A stretch of 64,000 nt of DNA, taken from contig CAZXUE010000003.1 of the NCBI GenBank assembly GCA_964643895.1, positions 1 to 64,000 of the forward strand, given 5' to 3'. Origin of the DNA: UBA7683 sp964643895. GTDB lineage: Bacteria; Patescibacteriota; Saccharimonadia; Saccharimonadales; UBA7683. Within the stretch, counting starts at the first letter, position 1; every line of letters begins with the position of its first letter. Positions 8,898 to 16,064 of this stretch are shown piece by piece. The position numbers and the translations under genes are program-made. Below the pieces are notes generated by a model. The model was given only the letters and a program-made list of their open reading frames with translations, searched no databases and was not told where the DNA came from.

Positions 8898-9595
8898 TGT
8901 CAAGGCTTGAGCAGAACCGGGAGTTTTGGAAGCATCCCGCAGTTGTAGTATTGGGTTCGCTCGTACTTTATTTTGCAGCTCAGCTCCTGGGTGTGATTTT
9001 TGTATTACCATTTGTAGGTTTTGTCTCAAATAAGAACGCCCAGTCGATGATTCTGCTGGTTGGAGTTTTTTTAGCTTTCCTCACCCTTCTTGTAGTTGCC
9101 ATGAGGTCATTGAGGTTCCGGTGGCATGATATCGGTGTATCAGCAGGAAAGTTGCGCTATATCGGCTTGGTTCCAGTAGCGCTAGCGGCATATGTGGTAC
9201 TTTCCGCTTCGTTCATGACACTTGCGCAAAAAATACCTGGCTTCGATGCAAATCAAGCTCAAGATGTTGGGCTTGTGACAACTGGATCGAGCAATATAGT
9301 TCTTGGGTTTATTGTTTTGGTCATCATAACGCCATTATTTGAAGAACTCCTATTCCGGGGTCTCTTGTTTCATGGGCTTCGCAGAAGGCTTCCCTTTCTG
9401 GCAGGTGCCGTTATAGGAAGTCTTGCCTTTGCGTTGGCTCACGGTCAGGCAAACGTGGCAGTAGACACCTTCGCGCTCGGCATGCTGCTCTGCTTGCTTA
9501 CAGAGCACAGTAAGAGCTTGCTTCCGTCAGTCTTGCTTCATGCTCTCAAAAACTTTTTGGCATTCGGCGTCCTATTTCTTAATTGGGGCAAGTAG
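8897..9595 (+). CDS. CPBP-family intramembrane metalloprotease (Abi)
   Basis: 232 residues with several hydrophobic helices. The three CPBP motifs are visible: PLFEELLFRG (EExxxR with the first Glu pair), the FALAHGQ histidine segment, and a C-terminal LLHALKN. The family includes Rce1-like CAAX proteases and bacteriocin-immunity or regulatory proteases. The GTG start overlaps the rseP stop. Role unknown; the operon with rseP suggests envelope proteolysis. Confidence 0.85.
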   Translation: MSRLEQNREFWKHPAVVVLGSLVLYFAAQLLGVIFVLPFVGFVSNKNAQSMILLVGVFLAFLTLLVVAMRSLRFRWHDIGVSAGKLRYIGLVPVALAAYVVLSASFMTLAQKIPGFDANQAQDVGLVTTGSSNIVLGFIVLVIITPLFEELLFRGLLFHGLRRRLPFLAGAVIGSLAFALAHGQANVAVDTFALGMLLCLLTEHSKSLLPSVLLHALKNFLAFGVLFLNWGK

Positions 9596-9638
9596 CTGAT
9601 GCGACCCAAATCACGAAACCCCAGATGTCATCCTAAAC

Positions 9639-9666
9639 TTGTTTATTTTTTGAATTGTGCTATAAT
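9639..9666 (+). promoter_or_regulatory. Promoter of the proS leader
   Basis: TTGTTT (9639-9644), a 16-nt spacer and a perfect TATAAT (9661-9666). The -35 overlaps a truncated palindromic-repeat fragment (TGTCATCCTAAACTTG). Initiation near 9673 would make the leader ORF leaderless. Confidence 0.6.
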
Positions 9667-9672
9667 GAAAGT

Positions 9673-9723
9673 ATGAGTTACCAATACACACTATCTGTAT
9701 TGCCCGTACCGACTCCTGTATAG
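9673..9723 (+). CDS. Pro-rich leader peptide (16 aa)
   Basis: A 17-codon ORF, MSYQYTLSVLPVPTPV then TAG, starts 6 nt after TATAAT. It has three Pro codons in five (CCC 9703, CCG 9709, CCT 9715) right before the stop. It sits upstream of an unknown gene and proS. Too short to call by coding statistics; the call rests on position, codon content and the hairpins that follow. Prolyl-tRNA shortage would stall the ribosome at these codons. Confidence 0.6.
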   Translation: MSYQYTLSVLPVPTPV

Positions 9724-9725
9724 CA

Positions 9726-9791
9726 GCTGGGGTTTGTTACCATTAAACTAAAATAAATCAGATCGGACGCCCCAGCCAAGGGGTATTTTTA
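9726..9791 (+). terminator. Candidate attenuator of the 9831-proS operon
   Basis: CCCC (9770-9773), a 6-nt loop, GGGG (9780-9783) and TATTTTTAT form a short terminator-like hairpin. GCTGGGG at 9726-9732, just after the leader stop codon, is exactly complementary to CCCCAGC at 9770-9776 and would form a competing 7-bp antiterminator. A ribosome at the leader stop would cover 9726-9732; one stalled at the Pro codons would not. The terminator stem is short (4-5 bp), which is the weak point. Confidence 0.5.
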
Positions 9792-9830
9792 TGCCCAAAC
9801 CTTTCTGAAGCTGATAAAGGATATTTTAGT

Positions 9831-10247
9831 ATGGCTGAGAATAAAACCAGGTTAGTTGAAGTGGGGTTGGAAGATGGCAGATGGACAGCGGAGGATGCTC
9901 ACTGGGCATTAAACGGGGATTGGGATCTCTCGGAAGTGGCACAAGATGAAGCCGAAAAACTTAAGTGTCAGGTGATGAGTGGCGCAATTACGATAGATGA
10001 GCTAAGGGGCGGTGTGCGTTGGGCCAACGCTCTCGATCAGGAGGCCGTTGAAATATATGGCTCTGATCTTGGCTGTGGAGAGCAGGTTGCAGAGCGTGTG
10101 GCTCGCCGACTGATGCATTTTGCTGGCAGGAGTGCTCTGAGGTCTCTACGTAATAAGAGGCTGAGAGTACTAGAAGTAGCAGCTACTTATAGCGCAGGGC
10201 GCTTTCCTAGAATAGGAAATCTTGAAATGCATGACATCCGTGATTAA
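9831..10247 (+). CDS. Unknown protein between the proS leader and proS
   Basis: 138 residues, acidic N-terminal half and basic C-terminal half, no recognisable domain, no membrane segment. AAAGGA lies 9 nt before ATG. It is the first full gene after the Pro-rich leader and is 35 nt from proS, so it is probably co-transcribed with proS; the context suggests, but does not show, a link to translation. Confidence 0.7.
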   Translation: MAENKTRLVEVGLEDGRWTAEDAHWALNGDWDLSEVAQDEAEKLKCQVMSGAITIDELRGGVRWANALDQEAVEIYGSDLGCGEQVAERVARRLMHFAGRSALRSLRNKRLRVLEVAATYSAGRFPRIGNLEMHDIRD

Positions 10248-10282
10248 GATCTAGTACAATAAAGTTAAAGAAAGAGAGTGTT

Positions 10283-11701
10283 ATGGCAAAGAATTTACTA
10301 CCAAAGAAAGATATTAATTCAGCTGAGTGGTATACCGCAGTTGTTCAGCTAGCGGAACTAGCAGATTATGGACCAAGTAAGGGAACAATAATATTCCGAC
10401 CGTACTCTTACGCGATCTGGGAGCTCGTCCAAGCCGCCTTTGATAAAATGATAAAGGATTACGGTGTCGAGAATGTCTACTTCCCAATGTTTATACCAAT
10501 GTCGTTTTTGGAAAAAGAGAAAAACCACGTTGAGGGCTTTGCGCCAGAACTGGCTGTTGTAACTCATGGGGGTGGACAAGAGCTCGAAGAGAAGTTGGCA
10601 ATTCGGCCTACTAGCGAAACAACTATCAACAATAGTTTTAGTAAGTGGGTTCAGAGCTATCGAGATTTGCCCATGAAAGTTAATCAGTGGTGTAGCGCTG
10701 TGCGCTGGGAAAAGCGGACACTGCCATTTCTAAGAACAACTGAGTTTTTGTGGCAAGAAGGGCATACAGTTCATAGAACGCATGAGGATGCCAAGGCAAT
10801 GCAGCAGTATGCTATGGATAGCTATGTAAAGCTCTATCGTGATTACTTTGCACTCGATGGATATGTTGGTAAGAAGTCTAAAATGGAGACCTTCGCGGGA
10901 GCAGATGAAACTTTGACTTTCGAGACAATGTTGCCAAGCGGCAAAGCTCTGCAAAGCTGTACCTCGCATGATCTAGGCCAGAATTTTGCAAAAGCCTTCG
11001 AAACTAGTTTTCAGGATGAAGATGGCGAAACAAAGTATGTTTGGCAAACTAGCTGGGGTATTTCAACGCGAAGCATAGGCGGTCTTATCCTAGGACACGG
11101 CGACAACAACGGTTTGATCTTGCCACCTAAACTTGCACCTGTTCAGGTTATAATTATTCCAGTTGAGACAAGTGAAAAGTTGCTTGAATACTGCAATGAG
11201 CTTGAAAACGATCTTCTAGCTGCTGACATTCGTGTAAGAGTTGACGATCGGGATGATGAACGGTTTGGCTTCAAGCTCAATAAGTGGGAGGTCAAAGGGG
11301 TGCCAGTAGCACTTAAGATAGGTTCTAAAGAAGCAGAGGCTGGTACTGCAACCGCAAAACGTCGAGATACAGAAGAAGAAGTCTCGCTCGATAAGAGCGA
11401 TATTGCCGAGAAGGTAGAATGGCTTCTCAATAGTATACAAAATGAGTTGCTGGAGAAATCACGCAAAATTAGAGACGAAAACACTCGAGTGGCTACAAGC
11501 TATGACGAAATGAAGCAGATCCTAAAGGAGCACAAAGGTTTTGTTAAGGTCTTCTGGAATGATAATCCTGAGATCGAAGCCAAAATTAAGGAAGAAACCA
11601 AAGCGGTCAGTCGATGCCGAATCGCAGCTGATCAAGAGGGGATTGATTTTTATACTGGTGAGTCAGCCACTGAGCAGTGGCTATTTGCGCAGAGTTACTA
11701 A
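10283..11701 (+). CDS. proS: Prolyl-tRNA synthetase, short archaeal/eukaryotic type
   Basis: 472 residues, shorter than the ~570-residue bacterial type because the INS editing insertion is absent. Class II motifs are present: YFPMFIPMSFL, the RPTSETTINNSF and AVRWEKRTLPFLRTTEFLWQEGHT blocks, and GISTRSIGGLILGHGDNNG. A C-terminal extension follows the anticodon domain as in the archaeal-like class. It charges tRNA-Pro. A TACAAT-like box and AAAGAGAG lie upstream, so an internal promoter may add to read-through from the leader at 9661. It closes the rpsB-to-proS cluster known from Firmicutes. Confidence 0.95.
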   Translation: MAKNLLPKKDINSAEWYTAVVQLAELADYGPSKGTIIFRPYSYAIWELVQAAFDKMIKDYGVENVYFPMFIPMSFLEKEKNHVEGFAPELAVVTHGGGQELEEKLAIRPTSETTINNSFSKWVQSYRDLPMKVNQWCSAVRWEKRTLPFLRTTEFLWQEGHTVHRTHEDAKAMQQYAMDSYVKLYRDYFALDGYVGKKSKMETFAGADETLTFETMLPSGKALQSCTSHDLGQNFAKAFETSFQDEDGETKYVWQTSWGISTRSIGGLILGHGDNNGLILPPKLAPVQVIIIPVETSEKLLEYCNELENDLLAADIRVRVDDRDDERFGFKLNKWEVKGVPVALKIGSKEAEAGTATAKRRDTEEEVSLDKSDIAEKVEWLLNSIQNELLEKSRKIRDENTRVATSYDEMKQILKEHKGFVKVFWNDNPEIEAKIKEETKAVSRCRIAADQEGIDFYTGESATEQWLFAQSY

Positions 11702-11728
11702 TTACGAGAGTATTTGCAAAATGTGATT

Positions 11729-11766
11729 GTGCACCATATATAGCGTATACCCTATATATGGTGCAC
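11729..11766. repeat. Perfect 15-bp inverted repeat after proS
   Basis: GTGCACCATATATAG (11729-11743) and CTATATATGGTGCAC (11752-11766) are exact reverse complements with an 8-nt spacer. No T-run follows on either strand, so a simple intrinsic terminator is unlikely; it may be an operator for the downstream greA promoter or a stable 3' end of the proS mRNA. Confidence 0.7.
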
Positions 11767-11787
11767 AAAATATGGTATAAATGCTCA

Positions 11788-11816
11788 TTTACAAACTAAA
11801 ATCGGCATGCTACAAT
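11788..11816 (+). promoter_or_regulatory. greA promoter
   Basis: TTTACA (11788-11793), 17-nt spacer, TACAAT (11811-11816). Start expected near 11823, about 100 nt before greA. Confidence 0.65.
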
Positions 11817-11822
11817 CGTGGC

Positions 11823-11873
11823 ACGTAGAGAACCAACTACGAGAAAAATGCGTTCGTAACGCGTTTATTTTTT
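11823..11873 (+). terminator. Promoter-proximal terminator in the greA leader
   Basis: After a small CGTAG/CTACG hairpin, AAATGCGTT-CGT-AACGCGTTT (11846-11866) forms a stem of up to nine pairs followed by a T-rich run to 11873. It lies about 50 nt after the predicted start and 50 nt before greA, so most transcripts could end as a ~50-nt RNA. Confidence 0.55.
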
Positions 11874-11921
11874 ACTCGTTTTTGGTCTTGCGTGGTCGTT
11901 AAGTAAAAGGAATATAGGGTT

Positions 11922-12377
11922 ATGAAAAAAGAATTTCAACTCACCAAAGAGGGCGTTTCTGAACTACAGGCTGAACTTGCTGAGCTTAAGGCAAAGCTTT
12001 TGGATGTGATTGAGTCAATTAAAACTGCCCGTGATCAAGGTGATCTTTCTGAAAATGCTGAATATCATGCTGCAAAAGAGGAGCAAGAGCGGGTTGATAA
12101 CCGTATTGCCGAGGTGGAGCATATTCTGGCGAATGCCGAGGTTATTGCAAAAAGAAGCAAAAATTCCGTAGGAATTGGCTGTTCGGTAACACTCAAAAAC
12201 GGTAGCAAAACAGTAACATATCACATTGTTGATTCCGTTGAGGCCGATCCGCTCGAGGCGAAGATTTCAGACGAATCACCAATCGGCAAAGCCTTGCTTG
12301 GCAAAAAAGTTGGAGATAAGGTAGAAATTACCCTTCCAGCTGGTGCCAAAACCTACGAAGTGCAAGAAATCGCTTAG
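11922..12377 (+). CDS. greA: Transcript cleavage factor GreA
   Basis: 151 residues. The N-terminal coiled coil has the tip DLSENAEYHAAKEEQ with the acidic residues that reach the RNA polymerase active site, and the C-terminal FKBP-like domain has SPIGKALLGKKVGD. GreA rescues backtracked polymerase by stimulating RNA cleavage. AAAGGAAT lies upstream. The stop overlaps the end of the convergent PLP-fold gene. Confidence 0.96.
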   Translation: MKKEFQLTKEGVSELQAELAELKAKLLDVIESIKTARDQGDLSENAEYHAAKEEQERVDNRIAEVEHILANAEVIAKRSKNSVGIGCSVTLKNGSKTVTYHIVDSVEADPLEAKISDESPIGKALLGKKVGDKVEITLPAGAKTYEVQEIA

Positions 12378-13672
12378 TATCTTTCGGCTGTATCATAGCC
12401 TAGCGTAACAACATTTGCGTTTGGGCTATTTCTGAGTATACTTTCTGCGACAGCTAGCCCCATTAGTGAACTCCGGCCGAGATGCGGAGCATGGCACCGC
12501 ATTGCATCACGATCTTTCGAGCTAACAATTACATCGGCATCGAGCAACTCCAGATCTTTAAAGCGCAGAGGAACATCCGGCACGTTGGTTCCGTAGTTTT
12601 CGGTTTTGCCATCAGTGACCTCACTCGAGTATCCGGTTATGTGCACGGATGGTTTGAGCGTACGAAGCCTTTTTGCAATGCCGGATATGGTGGTCCAATT
12701 TCCTTCAGCAAGTACGATATGGCTGATATCTGGAGTATCATCGAGTATTTCACTAGCGATTGGTGCGAACGAAGCTGGAGAGAGTTCGTTTTCGGAATGA
12801 TTGAGGTAGCAGATTCTTACGCCATCTTTTTTAAAAGTCAAGGCTCGGCCGCTTCTGTCGGCTGGGCGAGTTCCTTGCCATTCGGGATCTTCCCTATAGC
12901 CTAAGATTTCATCAGTTTGAACAACACTTGCGTGGGGTACGTAGCCTTCGCCCGAACTAACGAGTTGTGCGCCAAACTGCAGCATAGGGTAAAGGCGGTT
13001 AGCCGGTAGTTCGGTAGGGATGATAATACGCGATTTATACCCAAGAAACCGACTTATTAATGCCAGTGAGATACCAGCACTGCCCGAGGTAATGTCACGT
13101 ATTTCATCGCCAGGTTGAATGAACCCAATTTCTTCAAAGTGCTTGATGGTGGCAAAGTAGGCACGGTCATAGTGCGAGCCTGAAGGGTTCTGGTACTCCA
13201 TTTTGGTCATCACGCTGAGGCCATTATCAAGCTGGATACGCTCAAGGGGCGTATAGCCAATTATTGCTTCGAGCCGCGTAAATTGTTCTTCCCGGGGAAG
13301 CTGCCACCAGGTCGCATCTCCAATTCCGCTAGCTGCGAGCCGTGCCAAGCGCGATTCACCGTCTTGAGCTGCTTCTGGGGCGACTTTTCTGGAGATATAG
13401 CGAAAGCCTTCGTGACCAGTCTCTAGCCTTATGGATTGGTGGGCCGGTAGGTTAAAAAGCTGACCCACCTTAATGGTCTCGCCATCGAGCAAAAGCTCGC
13501 CATCAGTTGCAAGGACTACTTTAGGTGATTGAACAGTGTAGCTCTCAAGTTGGGTGCCGGGCTGTATAAACCCTTCGCGGGCGGGTTCGTCATTGTAGGT
13601 TATATCAATGCTTTCAAAGTTTCTTGAAACAGTTCTGTTAACGGTAGGGGATGTTTCTCGTGCATTTGTCAT
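12374..13672 (-). CDS. PLP fold-type II (threonine/cysteine synthase-like) protein lacking the Schiff-base lysine
   Basis: 432 residues. Residues about 38-90 look like a small cupin-like beta domain (LATDGELLLDGETIKVGQLF). From about 140 the fold-type II core is evident: YTPLERI, NPSGSHYDR, ITSGSAGISLAL and GAQLVSSGEG. In active enzymes the block reads SFKDR or SVKDR; here Tyr168 stands where the PLP lysine belongs. It may bind a ligand without PLP catalysis, or use another residue. AAGGAG precedes the ATG. It is divergent from a TrmB-like regulator, a likely regulatory pair. Confidence 0.75.
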   Translation of the reverse strand: MTNARETSPTVNRTVSRNFESIDITYNDEPAREGFIQPGTQLESYTVQSPKVVLATDGELLLDGETIKVGQLFNLPAHQSIRLETGHEGFRYISRKVAPEAAQDGESRLARLAASGIGDATWWQLPREEQFTRLEAIIGYTPLERIQLDNGLSVMTKMEYQNPSGSHYDRAYFATIKHFEEIGFIQPGDEIRDITSGSAGISLALISRFLGYKSRIIIPTELPANRLYPMLQFGAQLVSSGEGYVPHASVVQTDEILGYREDPEWQGTRPADRSGRALTFKKDGVRICYLNHSENELSPASFAPIASEILDDTPDISHIVLAEGNWTTISGIAKRLRTLKPSVHITGYSSEVTDGKTENYGTNVPDVPLRFKDLELLDADVIVSSKDRDAMRCHAPHLGRSSLMGLAVAESILRNSPNANVVTLGYDTAERY

Positions 13673-13748
13673 AATCGTAACTCCTTTGAGGATTCAGTGC
13701 CTCTATATTCAGCATATGAAATTTGTGTAAATATATGAATAGTTTTTT

Positions 13749-13777
13749 AATATGTTTTAATAAAAATATGTTAAAAT
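13749..13777 (+). promoter_or_regulatory. Direct repeat and -10 box before the TrmB-like gene
   Basis: AATATGTTTTAA (13749-13760) and AATATGTTAAAA (13765-13776) are near-identical direct repeats 16 nt apart, overlapping TAAAAT (13772-13777), which is 6 nt before ATG. In a divergent intergenic region this looks like an autoregulatory operator. Confidence 0.45.
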
Positions 13778-13783
13778 GTAATT

Positions 13784-14578
13784 ATGCGCACAGCTCAATC
13801 AATATATGTTCCTGAGTTGCCAGATGAAGTGCTGGAGTATTTACGGTTGCTTGGGCTGAGTGATCATGAACTGCAGTTATATACGGTGATGGCAGCAAAG
13901 AGATGTCCAATGAGTGCACAAGATGTAGCGGGGCAGCTAATGGTGTTTCCGAATGCGGTGTATAGAATGTTTGTGGCGCTAGAGCAGAAGGGTCTTATTC
14001 GATTTGTTGCAAAGCGGCCGATCCGTTACGAAGTAATTGCTCGGGAGAATGGCTTGAGGGCTGCTTACAGCACTCATGTACATGATCTGGCGGGGCTGCT
14101 TGGCCGGGCGATTGGCGGTGATCTTGCGGGTACTACAGATACGGGTGGTGCACGACTGATTGTGGGTCGGGAGTCGATGTATCGTGAGTATATGAAGTTG
14201 GCTCATCAGGCACAAAAAACAATAGATGTCTTTGCGATCGGAATCGCATTTTCAGATGATTTGTACCAAGTGCAACGAGAGGCGATAGCGCGTGGCGTTT
14301 ACATTCGGCATGTGGTGCAAGAGCTGCAGCCGTCGAACTACCATATTGTAAGTAAGTGGCAAAGGCTCGGGGTTTCAGTGCGGCATTACAGAGAAGAGCG
14401 CGGTTTTCACATAACGATAATTGATGGTTTAGCCGCTATGATAACTTTCAGTGATCCTGATAATACAATAGATCGCCTCAGCCTTGTATTGAATCAAGCA
14501 TTTGCCGTACGCTTATTTCAGGCGCAGTTTGAATCAATTTGGCAGCAAGCAAAAGTTATTGACAATAATATAAAATAG
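13784..14578 (+). CDS. TrmB-like winged-helix transcriptional regulator
   Basis: 264 residues. The N-terminal wHTH (about 15-85) reads LGLSDHELQLYTVMAAKRCPMSAQDVA followed by NAVYRMFVALEQKGLI, the TrmB pattern. The C-terminal half (about 120-255) resembles the phospholipase D-like effector domain of TrmB proteins (AQKTIDVFAIG... ARGVYIRHVV). TrmB proteins bind sugars or other small ligands and act locally. It is divergent from the PLP-fold gene and upstream of aspartokinase, so amino-acid metabolism is a reasonable guess only. Confidence 0.75.
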   Translation: MRTAQSIYVPELPDEVLEYLRLLGLSDHELQLYTVMAAKRCPMSAQDVAGQLMVFPNAVYRMFVALEQKGLIRFVAKRPIRYEVIARENGLRAAYSTHVHDLAGLLGRAIGGDLAGTTDTGGARLIVGRESMYREYMKLAHQAQKTIDVFAIGIAFSDDLYQVQREAIARGVYIRHVVQELQPSNYHIVSKWQRLGVSVRHYREERGFHITIIDGLAAMITFSDPDNTIDRLSLVLNQAFAVRLFQAQFESIWQQAKVIDNNIK

Positions 14579-14587
14579 GTATAAAAT
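14559..14587 (+). promoter_or_regulatory. Promoter of the aspartokinase leader
   Basis: TTGACA (14559-14564), 17-nt spacer, TAAAAT (14582-14587), overlapping the 3' end of the TrmB-like gene. The leader ATG is 9 nt further, so the transcript is leaderless or nearly so. Confidence 0.7.
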
Positions 14588-14596
14588 ACAAAAATC

Positions 14597-14644
14597 ATGA
14601 ATATGATTCATCAAGTAGTGCAAAAGACAAAGCTTCGGTCGTAG
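14597..14644 (+). CDS. Lys/Thr-containing leader peptide (15 aa)
   Basis: A 16-codon ORF, MNMIHQVVQKTKLRS then TAG, directly behind a good promoter and ahead of aspartokinase and lysS. K-T-K (AAG ACA AAG) lies four codons before the stop; Lys and Thr are end products of the aspartate pathway and Lys is the lysS substrate. The stop codon lies inside the region that pairs either with 14649-14653 or with 14683-14693. Confidence 0.55.
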   Translation: MNMIHQVVQKTKLRS

Positions 14645-14715
14645 TACCTGAAGCCTGCTTTATTCTTACAAAAAAGCTCCCCGGTACTGCGACATGTATG
14701 CGGGGAGCTTTAAAT
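14632..14715 (+). terminator. Three-state attenuator before aspartokinase
   Basis: Four segments are visible. 1:2 is GCTTC-GGT paired with ACC-T-GAAGC (14632-14653). 2:3 is GTCGTAGTACC (14638-14648) with GGTACTGCGAC (14683-14693), 11 pairs with one G-U. 3:4 is AAAGCTCCCCG (14673-14683) with CGGGGAGCTTT (14701-14711), a very strong hairpin followed by AAATT. 2:3 and 3:4 are hard to form together. The poly-U tract is short, so termination strength is uncertain. Confidence 0.6.
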
Positions 14716-14735
14716 TAACGATGAGAAAGTAAACT

Positions 14736-16022
14736 ATGGCGGAAGTAGCAAAATTTGGCGGAACGTCCATGGCACAGATAGACACAGTGCTTAGAATTGT
14801 GGAAGAGGAGAGCCCGGCTGTGCTGGTCGTGTCTGCGCCAGGAAAAGATGTGAGCCTCGATGGTTTTCATAGCTCTGAGCTTGGCGCTCATAAAATGACA
14901 GATATGCTGCTGCAGGGTGATGTTGACCGGGCAGAGGCCCGCGCACTCGAGATTATTGAACGCTCAGGACTTGGCGCTAGAGAGGGCGCTGGGATTATAG
15001 AGAGTATGCGTGGTTGGTTGCAGCAGAACGCTGACGACCAGGCTGCTTGTGCAGCAACAGGGGAGCGGTTTTCAGCCGAACTCATAGCTAGGCTTACCGG
15101 CAGAATACTACTCGATCCCAGAGCATTAGTTTCTATTAACAGAGATCGTACTCCCGACGCTAACGTGACGGTGCACAATCTGAGGAGTGCGATTGATACT
15201 AAAAAACACTATGTATTGCCAGGTTTTTATGGTTACGACAATGGTGGTGGTCTTGGTGGTGTTCAGATATTAGATCGCGGTGGAAGTGACACATCAGGGG
15301 CACTAGCGGCTGCCGCACTGGGGTTGCCGTATTTTAACTTTACTGATGTCAATGGCTTTTATACAACTGATCCACGCCTTAATGTATTTGCGCGACAAAT
15401 TCCAAACTTAACCTACGAACAAGCTCGTGCACTTGCTCTTGGGGGTTCAAAACTACTGCATCCAGAGGTGGCAAGAATAATGAGAGACAGTAACCTTGCT
15501 ACTACAGTTCGTAACACCTTTAATGTAAGTGCCGCCGGTACGAAAATCACAAACATCAGTGAGCGTCAGCAGGGCGATATAGTGGGTGTGGCTTCTCGCC
15601 AAGTACGCGCTCTTGACATTCGAAGAACAGGAATGGACGAAAGCGCCGGGGTGATGAGTGGCGTATACGAAGCGCTCGCCGAATCGGGAATACCGTATTT
15701 ACTTACAAATGATGGGTCAGACGAGACTGCCATCTTCTTCGATGCCGAATCTGTCGATGGGCCAAACGAACTACGTGAAATTGCGGAAAGTGCAATTAGA
15801 GACGCGGAGATATCGGTGACTGAATTTGGACTTGTCGTGGCAGTATTTTCTAAGACACGTCCGTACGCGTACTCGTTTATGGAGACTGTGGCAGCCGCTA
15901 CGGCAGTTGATACTAGTGTTATACCTTCGAGCTCAATCTCAAGGCAGAGTGTAGAGCTTTTTACTAAGCCCCAGTTGGTAGGTGATGTCGAAGCAGGTGT
16001 ACACGAGCTGATCCTACATTAA
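14736..16022 (+). CDS. Aspartokinase
   Basis: 428 residues. KFGGTS at residues 6-11 is the amino-acid kinase signature; RGGSDTSGALAAAALG and the FTDVNGFYTTDPR block complete the catalytic domain. The last ~150 residues are ACT-like regulatory repeats (IRRTGMDESAGVMSGVYEALAESGIP). It phosphorylates aspartate, the first step to Lys, Thr and Met. A complete pathway is not visible nearby, so the enzyme may feed a partial route. Preceded by the attenuator, followed 42 nt later by lysS. Confidence 0.92.
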   Translation: MAEVAKFGGTSMAQIDTVLRIVEEESPAVLVVSAPGKDVSLDGFHSSELGAHKMTDMLLQGDVDRAEARALEIIERSGLGAREGAGIIESMRGWLQQNADDQAACAATGERFSAELIARLTGRILLDPRALVSINRDRTPDANVTVHNLRSAIDTKKHYVLPGFYGYDNGGGLGGVQILDRGGSDTSGALAAAALGLPYFNFTDVNGFYTTDPRLNVFARQIPNLTYEQARALALGGSKLLHPEVARIMRDSNLATTVRNTFNVSAAGTKITNISERQQGDIVGVASRQVRALDIRRTGMDESAGVMSGVYEALAESGIPYLLTNDGSDETAIFFDAESVDGPNELREIAESAIRDAEISVTEFGLVVAVFSKTRPYAYSFMETVAAATAVDTSVIPSSSISRQSVELFTKPQLVGDVEAGVHELILH

Positions 16023-16064
16023 CACTCGTGTTTGATCTGATAGTACGATAGAATAGAAGTTAAC

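Noticed and set aside
11818..11860. Arg-rich 13-codon GTG leader peptide before greA
   Set aside because: The GTG is 1 nt after the -10 hexamer and so upstream of the expected transcript start; it cannot be in the mRNA.
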